Source: Mesorhizobium sp. B2-1-8 (GTDB lineage Bacteria; Pseudomonadota; Alphaproteobacteria; Rhizobiales; Rhizobiaceae). Taken from it: DNA of 64,000 nt. Positions within the stretch are counted from its first letter, which is position 1. Every line of letters starts with the position of its first letter. The notes under the pieces were generated by a model. That model was not told the DNA's origin and searched no databases. It saw nothing but the letters and a program-made list of their open reading frames with translations. The position numbers and the translations under genes are program-made. Positions 18,947 through 28,078 of the stretch are shown piece after piece. The stretch covers positions 806,001 to 870,000 of the forward strand of contig NZ_CP083952.1 of NCBI RefSeq assembly GCF_006442545.2, in the 5' to 3' direction.

Positions 18947-19619
18947 AATGCGATACCGGCGACAGGCCGCGCACGCGGTCGGTCAAGAGCGGCCGGAAAG
19001 AGGGCCGCGACTTCACCCGCGTGTACCATTCGCGCGCGGCGGGGTGTTCGCGCCAGTCGATCTCGCCGAGATAGTCGAGCACCGACAGCGTCGCGGCGGC
19101 CGCCAGATCGGCATAGGTGACCCTGCCGCCGGCCAGCCAATGACGGGTGCCGGCCAGCCAGTTGGTGTATTTCATGTGCTGGCGGATGTTGGCGCGCGCG
19201 GCGCGGATGGCGCCCGAATCGGGCGAACCGCCGCCGGCGGTTTCCGGCATCACCGGCTTCAGCACGCGCTCGCGCACGAGGTGGCGGGTGACTTCGCCTT
19301 CGGCCTTGTTGAGATACCAGTCGATCAGCCGGCGGATTTCGGCGCGCTGCATCGGGTCCTCGGCGAACAGCCGCTTGTCGCGCTTGAGCACGCCGCGCGT
19401 CTCGTCGAGATATTCCGAGATGACCGTCGCACCGATGATCGGCACGTCACCCTCGGCCAGCAGGATCGGCAGCGTGCCGGCCGGATTCAGCGCCAAGAAC
19501 TCCTTGCGGCGCGTCCACGGCTTTTCCTCGATCAGCGCCAGCTCCTCGCCATACTCGCCAAAGGCGAGGCGGACGAAGCGGCAGGTGGCGAACATGGGAT
19601 GGTGGAAAAGCGTCAGCAT
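18927..19619 (-). CDS. Glutathione S-transferase family protein
   Basis: A 230-residue cytosolic GST. It has an N-terminal thioredoxin-like domain (about 1-75, [20 protein letters not shown], with the cis-proline site AGTLPILL) and an alpha-helical C-terminal domain with the N-capping signature [19 protein letters not shown]. The substrate is unknown. It is the first gene of the GST-queG-epimerase operon, and its promoter must lie in the 227-bp gap shared with divergent uppP, where a 14-bp perfect inverted repeat is found. Confidence 0.88.
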   Translation of the reverse strand: MLTLFHHPMFATCRFVRLAFGEYGEELALIEEKPWTRRKEFLALNPAGTLPILLAEGDVPIIGATVISEYLDETRGVLKRDKRLFAEDPMQRAEIRRLIDWYLNKAEGEVTRHLVRERVLKPVMPETAGGGSPDSGAIRAARANIRQHMKYTNWLAGTRHWLAGGRVTYADLAAAATLSVLDYLGEIDWREHPAAREWYTRVKSRPSFRPLLTDRVRGLSPVSHYADLDF

Positions 19620-19650
19620 GGTTCCGCGATGATAAAGCGCACTGGTTCAG

Positions 19651-19701
19651 AATCCGGAATTCGCGCATCGCGCTTGTCCCAGGTGTGGCGAATTCCGGAT
19701 T
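19651..19701. promoter_or_regulatory. Perfect 14-bp inverted repeat between GST and uppP
   Basis: AATCCGGAATTCGC (19651-19664) and its exact reverse complement (19688-19701) are separated by 23 bases, in the divergent promoter region. It could be an operator for either gene or a hairpin in the uppP leader. No known consensus is recognised. Confidence 0.55.
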
Positions 19702-19846
19702 GCCACACTGGCGAATCGCAAGGCGCACCGGTAAGTCTTGGCCGCCCGGTTAGCGGGCCGTCAGGGGTGTTGCGACCTATAGGGGGACTTCGGCGCCATG
19801 ACAAGCAAGCCATTCCGTTAGCCGTCACGCCAATGCCGAGGTAGAA

Positions 19847-20653
19847 ATGGAAAGCCAGACCATCGTCGAAGCCCTGCTGCTCGGCCTGCTGGAGGGACTG
19901 ACCGAATTCATCCCGGTGTCCTCGACCGGCCATATCCTGCTCGCGGGCCATTTCCTCGGCTTCCAGTCGACCGGCAAGGCCTTCGAGATCCTGATCCAGC
20001 TCGGCGCCATCCTGGCCATCCTCAGCGTCTATTTCCGGCGCCTGTGGCAGATGCTGCTCGACCTGCCGCATGACCGGCTGACGCGGCACTTCGTCATCGG
20101 CATCCTCATCGCCTTCCTGCCGGCCGCGATCATCGGCGCGCTGGCGCACGACTTCATCAAGACGGTGCTGTTCGAATCGCCGCGACTGATCTGCATCATG
20201 CTGATCATCGGCGGCGTGGTGCTGCTGGTGGTCGACCGCATGAACCTCAAGCCGGTCTATCGCGACGTCGAGCGGTTTCCGACCAGGCTTTACCTGCAGA
20301 TCGGGCTTTTCCAGTGCCTGTCGCTGATCCCCGGCACGTCCCGCTCCGGGTCGACCATCGTCGGCGCGCTGCTTCTGGGCGTCGACAAGCGGGCGGCGGC
20401 GGAATTTTCCTTCTTCCTCGCCATCCCGACCATGGTCGGCGCCTTCGCCTTCGATCTGTTCAAGAACCGCAACGTGCTGACTTCTGCCGACCTGCCGATC
20501 ATCGCCATCGGCTTCGTCGCCGCCTTCGTCACGGCGCTGTTCGTGGTCCGCTTCCTGCTCGATTACGTCTCGCGCAACGGCTACTCGCTGTTCGGCTGGT
20601 GGCGGCTGGTGGTGGGGATTGTCGGGTTGGTGGCGCTGATGGTTTGGGGGTGA
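19847..20653 (+). CDS. uppP: Undecaprenyl-diphosphatase
   Basis: A 268-residue inner-membrane phosphatase that dephosphorylates undecaprenyl pyrophosphate to recycle the peptidoglycan and polysaccharide lipid carrier. It has about eight transmembrane segments. The two family motifs are [17 protein letters not shown] (about 15-31) and [18 protein letters not shown] (about 163-180). ATG 19847 follows GAGG. Some members (BacA) affect bacitracin resistance. It stands alone on the plus strand and ends before a type-1 repeat. Confidence 0.96.
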   Translation: MESQTIVEALLLGLLEGLTEFIPVSSTGHILLAGHFLGFQSTGKAFEILIQLGAILAILSVYFRRLWQMLLDLPHDRLTRHFVIGILIAFLPAAIIGALAHDFIKTVLFESPRLICIMLIIGGVVLLVVDRMNLKPVYRDVERFPTRLYLQIGLFQCLSLIPGTSRSGSTIVGALLLGVDKRAAAEFSFFLAIPTMVGAFAFDLFKNRNVLTSADLPIIAIGFVAAFVTALFVVRFLLDYVSRNGYSLFGWWRLVVGIVGLVALMVWG

Positions 20654-20701
20654 TTGCAAGGGCAATCGCGTCGGTTTGAATAGGCGCGTTATCAGAAATT
20701 T

Positions 20702-20880
20702 GCGCTGCCCCTCACCTGCCTGCCGGCATCCTCTCCCCGTATAGGGACGGTGAGAGGGGCGCTGTCATCTGCGATTTCGCCAATTACAACGGTTGCAAGA
20801 AGGGCGCAGTCGCTGCGGCCGCTCCCTTCTCCCCGTCACTATACGGGGAGAAGTGTCCGGCAGGGCGATGAGGGGCGGCA
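20702..20880. repeat. Type-1 intergenic palindromic repeat
   Basis: A 179-bp element like that at 15493, with arms GCGCTGCCCCTCACCTGCCT and GGGCGATGAGGGGCGGCA and centre GATTTCGCCAATTAC. It lies between the convergent ends of uppP and yraN. Confidence 0.85.
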
Positions 20881-20893
20881 CCGCTTTTGCAAT

Positions 20894-21271
20894 CTAGCTC
20901 CTCCCATAAAACGCATTCGGGACATGCACCGGCCAGCGCCAGGGTAGCACGGCGACCATGTCGAAGCGCATCGACAGCCTGCCATAGTCCGGCTGGCGCG
21001 ACAGCCAGATGTCGGCCGCACCCTCGATGCGGCGCTCCGATTCGTGGCCGATCGCTTCCATGGCTTCGATCAGCGTGCGGCGCGCCTTGACCTCGACGAA
21101 CAGGACGAGGTCGCCACGCCGTGCGATCAGGTCGATCTCGCCGAAGCGCGTGCGATGGCGGCGCGCCAGGATGCGGTAGCCCTTCAGCATCAGCGCGGCA
21201 GCCGCCAGCCATTCGCCGCGATGGCCGCGCCGGTAGGCCTTCTGGCGGCTGGCGCTCGGGCGCTCAGCCAC
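20894..21271 (-). CDS. yraN: YraN family (UPF0102) endonuclease-like protein
   Basis: A 125-residue protein of the UPF0102 family, related to restriction-endonuclease/Holliday-junction resolvase folds. The core reads [21 protein letters not shown], with the E-D-ExK metal-site pattern. GTG 21271 is chosen because it has AAGGGAAGG just upstream and yields a family-typical length; an upstream GTG at 21343 would add 24 residues with no similarity. It follows rsmI on the same strand, an association common across bacteria. Molecular function is unproven. Confidence 0.88.
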   Translation of the reverse strand: MAERPSASRQKAYRRGHRGEWLAAAALMLKGYRILARRHRTRFGEIDLIARRGDLVLFVEVKARRTLIEAMEAIGHESERRIEGAADIWLSRQPDYGRLSMRFDMVAVLPWRWPVHVPNAFYGRS

Positions 21272-21352
21272 CGCCGCCTTCCCTTTGCTCGACCATGACC
21301 TCTGGACAAACGAAACCGTTTGTCCGAGAAAACCACGCTCCACTTTTTGGGG

Positions 21353-22249
21353 TCATGGCCTGTCCCTGAGTTCCAGCAGCCGCCGATACAGCGCCTGTTT
21401 CTGGCCGCCGGTCATTTTCGCGGCCTCCGCCGCCGCCTTGGAGGCCGGCATTTCGGCGGCGAGCGACAAAAGCAGACGGTCGATGTCTTCGGGTTCGTTG
21501 GCCTTGGCCTCGGCGGGGCCGATGCAGACGACGATCTCGCCCTTCGGCGTATCGGCCGCCGCATAATGGTCGGCGAGCGCCCGCAGCGTACCGGTGCGCA
21601 TCTCCTCGAAGGTCTTGGTCAATTCCCGGCCGATGGCGGCTTGGCGTTCGCCGCCGAGCGCTTCGACCATGGCGCCGAGCGACTCGGCCAGCCGGCGCGG
21701 CGATTCGAAGAAGATCAGCGTCGCCGGCACGGCTTTCAACGCTTCCAGCCGCGACAGCCGCTGGCCAACCTTGACCGGCAAAAACCCGGCGAACAGGAAG
21801 GCGTCGGACGGCAGGCCGGATGCGGTGAGCGCGGCAAGCGGCGCCGAGGGCCCGGGAATCGGCACGACGCGAATGCCATGGTCGAGCGCCTCGCCGACCA
21901 GCCGGTAGCCGGGATCGGAGACCAGCGGCGTGCCGGCATCGGAAATCAGCGCCACGCTCTGGCCGGCTTCGAGTGCCGCGATCAGTTTCGGCCCGGCCTC
22001 GCCGGCATTGTGTTCATGATAGGCTGTTGTGCGGCGGCGAATGCCGTAGCGGTCGAGCAGCACGCGCGACACGCGCGTATCCTCGCAGGCGACGATGTCG
22101 GCGGCGGCCAGCGTCTCCAGCGCGCGCAGCGTGATGTCGGCCAGATTGCCGATCGGCGTCGCCACCAGATACAGCGCCGGCTCGAGCGGACGGGCCGCGA
22201 TCTCGGTCTGCCCGACCACATAGCTGCGCTTGCCCGTCTCGCCAGTCAC
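21353..22249 (-). CDS. rsmI: 16S rRNA (cytidine-1402-2'-O)-methyltransferase
   Basis: A 298-residue SAM-dependent tetrapyrrole-methylase-fold enzyme that 2'-O-methylates C1402 in the ribosomal P site. Motifs: LYLVATPIGNLADITLRAL (about 27-45), ISDAGTPLVSDPG, and FAGFLPVKVGQR. The C-terminal extension (KMTGGQKQALYRRLLEL) is normal for the family. It is upstream of yraN. Confidence 0.95.
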   Translation of the reverse strand: MTGETGKRSYVVGQTEIAARPLEPALYLVATPIGNLADITLRALETLAAADIVACEDTRVSRVLLDRYGIRRRTTAYHEHNAGEAGPKLIAALEAGQSVALISDAGTPLVSDPGYRLVGEALDHGIRVVPIPGPSAPLAALTASGLPSDAFLFAGFLPVKVGQRLSRLEALKAVPATLIFFESPRRLAESLGAMVEALGGERQAAIGRELTKTFEEMRTGTLRALADHYAAADTPKGEIVVCIGPAEAKANEPEDIDRLLLSLAAEMPASKAAAEAAKMTGGQKQALYRRLLELRDRP

Positions 22250-22417
22250 CGATGCCGTCTCCGTTCAAGCCTGTTTGGCCTGCCAAATCCTGTTTGGCAT
22301 GGCTGGCGCCGGCTTGCAAAACTCACGCCGATGTAAGGCAATCGCCATTCCTTCGCCACAGTAGGGAACGAAACCGGTCTTGGCAGATTTAGCCCCTGAT
22401 TCCCAAGGGAGGGCAGG

Positions 22418-22603
22418 ATGGACAGCCTGACGATACAGGACGCTTTCGAGCCCTATTATGCCGGCCGCAGCCGGATGGCCGCACGCCAGGACAAGCGGCT
22501 GCCAGCCCGGAACGAGACCAGCCTGACCAAGCAGGCCGCGAGTGCCTTGCCGACAGACGTCAGGCTTTCCGACAACAAACCCGACAGCACGACGGAGCAC
22601 TGA
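22418..22603 (+). CDS. Small protein of unknown function
   Basis: Encodes 61 residues, MDSLTIQDAFEPYYAGRSRM onward, with a polar, Lys/Arg/Ser-rich C-terminal half and no membrane segment. The ATG has a strong ribosome site (GGGAGGGCAGG), the main support. It is isolated, divergent from rsmI. No family recognised. Confidence 0.45.
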   Translation: MDSLTIQDAFEPYYAGRSRMAARQDKRLPARNETSLTKQAASALPTDVRLSDNKPDSTTEH

Positions 22604-22664
22604 CCGGACGATGCCCAATCGCTTCGATATCTTCATCACCCGTCTTGAAACGAAAAACGCCCGC

Positions 22665-22860
22665 AACGGCGCACCCTTGCCCTCTTTGGGCGACCAGCAC
22701 CGCGGCCGCCGCGACAAGGACAACGCCAAGCCAGTCCGCTCCGGAGAGTCCCACGCCGAGAAGGAGCGCGGAAAGCACCGCCACAAGCACGACGCCTGAT
22801 CTGGCTCGGATCGGCGAGGCGGCCGCCGAAGGCGGAGAGGCGAACGCCGGGGCCGGGCGC
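22665..22860 (-). pseudogene. Remnant of an EamA-type transporter C-terminus
   Basis: Reverse-strand translation gives VVLVAVLSALLLGVGLSGAD then WLGVVLVAAAAVLVAQR (22796 down to about 22680). This matches the spacing and wording of the last two transmembrane helices of EamA/RhtA-family metabolite exporters (compare LLLGE-x-L-x5-WLG-x-ALV). There is no proper start and nothing of the first eight helices, and the stretch just upstream (22800-22860) reads in a different frame. It fills most of the 257-bp gap between the small gene at 22418 and the phosphatase. Confidence 0.5.
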
Positions 22861-23184
22861 TCAGTCCAGATATCGTGAAACGCGTGCCTTCAGAAGCGCT
22901 ATCAGCTCCGGGTCCATGAACTCGTAGTCGTCCGCTATGTCGAGGCAGATCACCTTGGCCGCCTTCAGGCCGGCCTTGAATTTCTTCTGCAATTTCGTGC
23001 GGTGGATTTTCTCCATGACAAAGATGATATCGGCCCAGGCGACCAGCTCATGCGTCAGCGGCTTTTCGGCATCGTGATTGGTGCCGGCCGAGGTGACTTC
23101 GATGTCGCGCCGCGTGGAAAACACCTGCTCGGCGGTCGGGCTGCGCAAGCGGTTCTGGCTGCAGACGAAGAGGACGTTTTTCAA
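22861..23184 (-). CDS. Low-molecular-weight protein tyrosine phosphatase-like protein
   Basis: Encodes 107 residues. The active loop VCSQNRLRSP near the N-terminus matches the C-x2-N-x2-RS phosphatase signature (nucleophile C8). It is shorter than classical enzymes, which have about 150 residues and a late DP acid: here DIADDYEFMDPEL near residue 83 may supply it. It belongs to a compact bacterial branch. Partners are unknown. It lies four bases after hemW on the same strand, so it is probably the last gene of the hemW operon. Confidence 0.82.
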   Translation of the reverse strand: MKNVLFVCSQNRLRSPTAEQVFSTRRDIEVTSAGTNHDAEKPLTHELVAWADIIFVMEKIHRTKLQKKFKAGLKAAKVICLDIADDYEFMDPELIALLKARVSRYLD

Positions 23185-23188
23185 AGGA

Positions 23189-24367
23189 TTACCGTGCTAG
23201 GTCCGCCACCACGGCGTCGAGCACGATCATGCCGGCCGGCGTGGCGCGCAGCCGCGCATTGCCGATCGGCGCCACCAGCCCCTCGCCCTGTAGCGCCGAC
23301 AGCCGCGCCGTGGACAAGCCGCGTCCGGAAAAGGCCTCGTAGCGGGAGAGGTCGATGCCTTCAGCGAGCCGCAGCCCCATCAAAAGAAACTCGTCCGCCT
23401 CTTCCGAGCGCGTCAGGAGCTCGCCGCCGGTGACGCCATGGCCCTTGGCCTCGACCAGATTGGCCCAGGTTTCCGGCATTCTCTCCGCGATGGTCACCAC
23501 CCGATGGCCGTTCTCGACGAAGCGGCCGTGCGCGCCGGGGCCGACGCCGACATATTCGCCGTAGCGCCAGTAGGTCAGATTGTGCCGGCTCTCGGCGCCC
23601 GGCCGCGCGTGGTTGGAAATCTCGTAGGCCGGCAGGCCGTGCGCCGACGTGATTTCCTGCGTCAACGCGTAGAGGTCGGCGGCGTGATCGTTGTCTGGAA
23701 TGATGAATTTCTTCGCCGCGTACAGCGCATGGAAGGGCGTGCCTTCCTCGATGGTCAGCTGGTAGAGCGACAGATGGTCGGCGGCATGGCCGATCGCCTG
23801 TTCGAGCTCCGCCCGCCAATCCTGTGGCGTCTGTCCGGGGCGCGCATAGATCAGGTCGAAGGACAGGCGCGGAAAGATTTCGCGCGCGAGCCCGATGGCG
23901 TGCAAGGCTTCCTCGACATTGTGCAGCCGGCCGAGAAAGCGCAAATCCTTGTCGTTCAGCGCCTGCACGCCGAGCGAGACGCGGTTGACCCCCGCCGCCC
24001 GGTAGCCACGGAAACGCTCCGCCTCGACTGAAGACGGGTTGGCCTCGAGCGTCACCTCGATGCCGTCAGGCACCGTCCAGTTCCTGGCCACCGCGTCGAG
24101 AACCCTGGCCACCGTTTCGGGCTTCATCAGCGACGGCGTGCCGCCGCCGAGAAAAATGCTGGTCACTTCGCGCGGCCCGGTGCGCTGGCGCATCGTTGCC
24201 AGCTCGGCCTCGAAGGCGGCGGCGAAACGCTCCTGGTCGACCGGCTGGTGGCGGACATGGCTGTTGAAGTCGCAATAGGGGCATTTGGCCGCGCAGAACG
24301 GCCAATGTACGTAGACGCCGAAGCCGGGACTGCGGTCGAGCGCCATGGTGGTGCCGGGTCCGATCAT
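23189..24367 (-). CDS. hemW: Radical SAM haem chaperone HemW
   Basis: A 392-residue radical SAM protein formerly annotated as an oxygen-independent coproporphyrinogen oxidase. HemW members bind and deliver haem. The 4Fe-4S motif CAAKCPYC is at residues 25-32 and is preceded by VYVHWPF. GGGTPSL, the glycine-rich SAM site and a HemN_C domain follow. ATG 24367 overlaps the stop of rdgB by four bases (ATGA); an in-frame ATG at 24346 is also possible. Confidence 0.92.
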   Translation of the reverse strand: MIGPGTTMALDRSPGFGVYVHWPFCAAKCPYCDFNSHVRHQPVDQERFAAAFEAELATMRQRTGPREVTSIFLGGGTPSLMKPETVARVLDAVARNWTVPDGIEVTLEANPSSVEAERFRGYRAAGVNRVSLGVQALNDKDLRFLGRLHNVEEALHAIGLAREIFPRLSFDLIYARPGQTPQDWRAELEQAIGHAADHLSLYQLTIEEGTPFHALYAAKKFIIPDNDHAADLYALTQEITSAHGLPAYEISNHARPGAESRHNLTYWRYGEYVGVGPGAHGRFVENGHRVVTIAERMPETWANLVEAKGHGVTGGELLTRSEEADEFLLMGLRLAEGIDLSRYEAFSGRGLSTARLSALQGEGLVAPIGNARLRATPAGMIVLDAVVADLAR

Positions 24368-25026
24368 GCTGAGCCAGGCCTGGCCGAACCGAGCCGAGCT
24401 TGGGCGAATTTCTGGAAGGCGCGGGCGCGGTGCGACAGCGCCGTCGCCTGGCCGGGTTTCCAGCCGTGCTTTTCCTCCGCGCTCATCTCGCCGAAGGTTT
24501 TGTCGAAGCCATTGGGCAGGAACACCGGATCGTAGCCGAAACCGAGCTCGCCGCGCGGCGGCCAGACCAGCGTGCCCTCGGCCTCGCCGCGATAATATTC
24601 GGCCTCGCCGTCGGGAAAGGCGAGGCAGATGACGGCGACGAAGCGGCCCGTGCGCCGTTCGGGCGTGGCCGCGCCGACTTCCTGCAGCGCCACTTCGGTG
24701 CGCTGCATGGCCATGGCGAAATCGCGCGATCCGTCCGGCGTCTCGGCCCAGTTGGCGGTATAGACGCCGGGCGCCCCGTCGAGCGCGTCGACGCAGAGGC
24801 CGGAATCGTCCGACAGCGCCGGCAGGCCGGTCGCCTTCGCGGCGGCGAAGGCCTTGATGTAGGCGTTTTCCTCGAAGGTGGTGCCGGTTTCGTCCGGTTC
24901 GGGCAGGCCATACGCCTTGGCCGATTTCGCCTCGAAGCCGAACGGACCCATCAGGTCGGCGAATTCGCGCAGCTTGCCAGCGTTGTGGCTGGCGACGACG
25001 ATCTTCTTGCCATCGAGTGAATGCAT
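24364..25026 (-). CDS. rdgB: XTP/dITP pyrophosphatase
   Basis: A 220-residue Ham1/RdgB enzyme that hydrolyses non-canonical purine triphosphates (dITP, XTP) to keep them out of DNA. Motifs: [13 protein letters not shown] at the N-terminus (substrate loop), [11 protein letters not shown], and [10 protein letters not shown]. The start shares a base with the stop of the VOC gene (TGATG). Its position beside hemW and near rph is conserved in alphaproteobacteria. Confidence 0.95.
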   Translation of the reverse strand: MHSLDGKKIVVASHNAGKLREFADLMGPFGFEAKSAKAYGLPEPDETGTTFEENAYIKAFAAAKATGLPALSDDSGLCVDALDGAPGVYTANWAETPDGSRDFAMAMQRTEVALQEVGAATPERRTGRFVAVICLAFPDGEAEYYRGEAEGTLVWPPRGELGFGYDPVFLPNGFDKTFGEMSAEEKHGWKPGQATALSHRARAFQKFAQARLGSARPGSA

Positions 25027-25436
25027 CAAAGGCCCCAGATTCTTGGCTCGGCGAACTCGATCGAATTGCCCGAGGGGTCGCGTATATAGATCGAACGGCC
25101 ACCTTGCGGCCATTCGAATTCGCTTTCGATGGCGATTTTCTTCGCCTGGAGATGGGCTCTCCAGCCGTCGATTTCAGCGGCGGTCGCGGCAAAGCACAGA
25201 TGGCCTTCGCCGATAGCGCCGTGCGGCGGCACTTTTAGCCTCGCGTCCGGTGCGGGCGGAATTTTGGTCGCCTCGGCGTTGAAGACGAGCAGAACGCCCG
25301 GACCGCAGCGGAAGAAGAGGTGGCGGCCGTCGACCTTGCCGAGCGGTTCGAGGCCGAGGACGTCGGTGTAGAAGTGCTCAGCGGCGTCGAGGTCGGAGAC
25401 GTAGAGGGCCGATTCCAGGATGGCGGAGGGTATCAC
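25026..25436 (-). CDS. VOC-family (glyoxalase/bleomycin resistance-like) protein
   Basis: A 136-residue protein with two beta-alpha-beta-beta-beta modules: [20 protein letters not shown] at the N-terminus and [14 protein letters not shown] in the second half, ending [17 protein letters not shown]. Metal-ligand-like residues include H near 76 and E at the end (NSIEFAEP). The exact reaction is unknown. GTG 25436 is the start, since the frame upstream runs into a type-2 repeat. It sits between rph and rdgB, genes usually adjacent, so it may be an insertion into that operon. Confidence 0.85.
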   Translation of the reverse strand: MIPSAILESALYVSDLDAAEHFYTDVLGLEPLGKVDGRHLFFRCGPGVLLVFNAEATKIPPAPDARLKVPPHGAIGEGHLCFAATAAEIDGWRAHLQAKKIAIESEFEWPQGGRSIYIRDPSGNSIEFAEPRIWGL

Positions 25437-25439
25437 GAG

Positions 25440-25600
25440 GCGCCCCCCTCTGCCCTGCCTGGGATCTCCCCCACTAGGGGGGAGATCAGCGGCCATCGCG
25501 GCTTTCGCCAATCATTTGCGTTGCAGGATTGAGTGGAGCGCCGAAGCTGCCAATCTCCCCCCATGTGGGGGAGATGTCCGGCAGGACAGAGAAGGGCGCT
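25440..25600. repeat. Type-2 intergenic palindromic repeat
   Basis: A 161-bp element with arms GCGCCCCCCTCTGCCCTGCC and GGCAGGACAGAGAAGGGCGC, inner palindromes ATCTCCCCCACTAGGGGGGAGAT-like, and a centre with CTTTCGCCAATCA. Related copies are at 31365, 43160 and 46801. It lies between rph and the VOC gene. Confidence 0.85.
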
Positions 25601-25619
25601 CAAGCTCGACATTTCGAAA

Positions 25620-26336
25620 TTACGCCACCGCCATCTGCTGCAGGCTGACCAGCCGGGAAATGCCCTTCTTGGCCAGGCCCATAAGCGCCGCGAACTGGTC
25701 CTCGGAGAAAGGTTCGCCTTCGGCGGTGCCCTGGATCTCGACGATGCCGCCCTTGCCGGTCATGACGAAATTGGCGTCGGTGCCGGCCGAGGAATCCTCG
25801 ACATAGTCGAGGTCGATGACCGGCTGGCCGTCATGGATGCCGCAGGAAATCGCCGCGACATGGTCCTTCAGCACTTTCGAAACGCTGGCCATCTGCCGCG
25901 CTTCCATCCAGCGCAGGCAATCATACAGCGCCACCCAGCCGCCGGTGATCGAAGCGGTGCGGGTGCCGCCATCAGCCTGGATGACATCGCAGTCGACGGT
26001 GATCTGCTGTTCGCCCAGCGCCTGCAGATCGACCACGGCGCGCAGCGAACGGCCGATCAGGCGCTGGATTTCCAGTGTGCGGCCGCCCTGCTTGCCGGCG
26101 GAGGCCTCGCGGCGCATGCGCTCGCCGGTCGAACGCGGCAGCATGCCGTATTCGGCTGTCACCCAGCCCTTGCCGGAATTGCGCATCCAGCCCGGCACCT
26201 TCTCCTCGAGGCTGGCGGTGCACAGGACATGGGTGTCGCCGAACTTCACCAGGCACGAGCCTTCTGCGTGCTTGGAGACGCCGCGCTCGAAGGATATGGC
26301 GCGCATTTCGTCGAATTGGCGTTTGGAGGGGCGCAT
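25620..26336 (-). CDS. rph: Ribonuclease PH
   Basis: A 238-residue phosphorolytic 3'-5' exoribonuclease that trims tRNA and rRNA 3' ends. It starts [12 protein letters not shown] and carries [18 protein letters not shown], the conserved [25 protein letters not shown] region, [18 protein letters not shown] and [17 protein letters not shown]. Full length. Divergent from hrcA, the common alphaproteobacterial arrangement. Confidence 0.97.
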   Translation of the reverse strand: MRPSKRQFDEMRAISFERGVSKHAEGSCLVKFGDTHVLCTASLEEKVPGWMRNSGKGWVTAEYGMLPRSTGERMRREASAGKQGGRTLEIQRLIGRSLRAVVDLQALGEQQITVDCDVIQADGGTRTASITGGWVALYDCLRWMEARQMASVSKVLKDHVAAISCGIHDGQPVIDLDYVEDSSAGTDANFVMTGKGGIVEIQGTAEGEPFSEDQFAALMGLAKKGISRLVSLQQMAVA

Positions 26337-26416
26337 TCAGCCTGCTTTCTTGTCATTTTTTGAATCGTGGCCGGCTTTTAGACGCAAGGGGGGCAGCGCG
26401 CAAAGGAAAACGGACC

Positions 26417-26482
26417 GGTGATCCGACACGGACACCGGGGTGATCCGACACAGACGCCGGGGTGATCCGACACAGACGCCGG
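26417..26482. repeat. Three tandem 22-bp repeats between rph and hrcA
   Basis: Three head-to-tail copies of GGTGATCCGACACAGACGCC plus GG (26417, 26439 and 26461). The second and third agree best, and the first differs at two positions. The block is centred in the divergent rph/hrcA promoter region, so it could bind a regulator. Confidence 0.85.
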
Positions 26483-26535
26483 TTGCGCGCGGCCCACCGA
26501 AGTCTATATCCTGGAGCCGGAGGTTTTTTGGCCGA

Positions 26536-27618
26536 ATGACCAAGGCAGTAGATCCCGCGTCGCAGTCGCCCGCGCTTCAATCGCTCGACATGCGCTCGCG
26601 CGACATCTTCCGACGCATCGTCGATTCCTATCTGAGGGACGGCGAGCCGGTGGGCTCGCGCAGCCTGTCGCGCATCCTGCCGTCCTCGCTGTCGCCGGCC
26701 ACCATCCGCAACGTGATGAGCGACCTCGAGCATCTCGGCCTGATCTACGCGCCGCATATTTCGGCCGGGCGTCTGCCGACGCAGGCCGGCCTGCGCTTCT
26801 TCGTCGATGCCTTTATGGAGCTCGGCGACCTTTCCGACGAGGAACGCCGCACCATCGAAGCGCAGGTGCGGGCCTCCGGCTCGGGTGCGACGCTGGAGCA
26901 CATGCTGACCGAGGCCAGCCAGATGCTGTCGGGCATGTCGCGCGGCGCCGGCCTGGTGCTGGCGGCCAAGAACGAGGTGGCGCTGAAGCATATCGAGTTC
27001 ATCCAGCTCGAGCCGACCAAGGCGCTTGCCGTGCTGGTGTCGCAGAACGGCGACGTCGAGAACCGCGTCGTCGACCTGCCGGCCGGCATCACCGTTTCGC
27101 AATTGCACGAGGCTTCGAATTTCCTCAACGCGCATATTCGCGGCCGCACGCTGGCCGAGGCTCGAACCGAGATCGCCCGCATCAAGGAAGAAACGAGGGC
27201 GGCGCTCGACACGCTGTCGCAGGACCTCGTCGAGAAGGGACTGGCTGTGTGGGCGGGCGCCGAAAGCGGGCTGCCGGCACGACTCATCGTACGCGGCCGC
27301 GCCAATCTGCTCGAAAACGTCACCGCCCAGGCCGACATCGAATTGCTGCGGCATTTGTTCGAGGACATGGAGACGCAGGACGGACTGATCCAATTGCTCG
27401 ACCTCGCCGAGGAGGGATCGGGCGTGCGCATCTTCATCGGTTCGGAAAACAAGCTGTTCTCGCTGTCGGGCTCGTCGCTGGTGGTGGCGCCCTATCGCGA
27501 CAAGGACGCCCGCGTCGTCGGCGCGCTCGGCGTCATCGGCCCGACCCGGCTCAACTATGCCCGCATCGTGCCTATGGTTGACTATACGGCGCAGCTGATA
27601 TCGCGCATGCTTCGATAG
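26536..27618 (+). CDS. hrcA: Heat-inducible transcription repressor HrcA
   Basis: A 360-residue repressor of class I heat-shock genes (groESL, dnaK), which in other bacteria binds the CIRCE operator. Winged helix about 17-90 (PVGSRSLSRILPSSLSPATIRNVMSDLEHLGLI), then a GAF-like region. ATG 26536 matches family N-termini; upstream in-frame starts would extend through the 22-bp repeats. I found no CIRCE inverted repeat (TTAGCACTC/GAGTGCTAA) in its upstream region. A large hairpin follows the stop. Confidence 0.95.
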   Translation: MTKAVDPASQSPALQSLDMRSRDIFRRIVDSYLRDGEPVGSRSLSRILPSSLSPATIRNVMSDLEHLGLIYAPHISAGRLPTQAGLRFFVDAFMELGDLSDEERRTIEAQVRASGSGATLEHMLTEASQMLSGMSRGAGLVLAAKNEVALKHIEFIQLEPTKALAVLVSQNGDVENRVVDLPAGITVSQLHEASNFLNAHIRGRTLAEARTEIARIKEETRAALDTLSQDLVEKGLAVWAGAESGLPARLIVRGRANLLENVTAQADIELLRHLFEDMETQDGLIQLLDLAEEGSGVRIFIGSENKLFSLSGSSLVVAPYRDKDARVVGALGVIGPTRLNYARIVPMVDYTAQLISRMLR

Positions 27619-27649
27619 GTGTATTGATATTCGGGTGAAGCCGGCCTGC

Positions 27650-27724
27650 AAACGGTGGCTTCCTGCGCTTCCGGTGCCCGCGTACTTAAGTACGCTCCGC
27701 TCCGGTTCTCGTAAGCCACCGTTT
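27650..27724 (+). other. Large imperfect hairpin downstream of hrcA
   Basis: Ends AAACGGTGGCTT (27650) and AAGCCACCGTTT (27713-27724) are exact reverse complements. The centre GTACTTAAGTAC is also palindromic, and arms such as GCGCTTCCGG/CCGGTTCTCG pair partly. It may be a terminator-like or processing structure between hrcA and the next small gene, or a small intergenic repeat. No run of T follows immediately. Confidence 0.6.
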
Positions 27725-27797
27725 TCGACTCGGCCAGACCCGAATCTCGACACCCTTTGGTGCGACACCGAAGGACCGGCTGCAAAGGAGAAAAAGA

Positions 27798-27995
27798 ATG
27801 GCGCTGGAATCATTCAAGGCCCAGATCAGCCTGCTGCTCGAAGAGATGGTCAACCAGCCGGAGGACCAGCACGAAATTCAGGAACAGCTGCGCGAAAAAC
27901 TGCGGGAAATGCGCGCCATGGGCCTGCCGTTGCCGGCCGATCTCGTGGAACTGGAAAAACGCCTGGACGACGATTTTTACGCTGCCGGGACCTGA
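27798..27995 (+). CDS. Small acidic coiled-coil-like protein, unknown function
   Basis: A 65-residue protein rich in Glu, Leu and Gln (LLLEEMVNQPEDQHEIQEQL), predicted to be largely helical and soluble. A perfect AAAGGAG ribosome site precedes ATG 27798. It ends LEKRLDDDFYAAGT. It is probably conserved in relatives, but I cannot name a family. Confidence 0.7.
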   Translation: MALESFKAQISLLLEEMVNQPEDQHEIQEQLREKLREMRAMGLPLPADLVELEKRLDDDFYAAGT

Positions 27996-28078
27996 TTCCA
28001 GAAGTTTGCTCTCCGGGCGTGACGGAACCCACGGACAAGCCGATCGTTGATTTCTTCCACGACCCACTGGAGAAAGTG

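Noticed and set aside
22611..22799. 62-codon plus-strand frame with charged sequence
   Set aside because: No ribosome site and antisense to the EamA-like remnant; the reverse strand explains the sequence better.
24368..25192. Extension of hemW upstream into a 667-residue protein
   Set aside because: The extra part overlaps rdgB in another frame and has no similarity; the ATGA junction with rdgB fixes the hemW start.
26337..26535. CIRCE operator upstream of hrcA
   Set aside because: No TTAGCACTC-N9-GAGTGCTAA or near match; only the 22-bp repeats are present.
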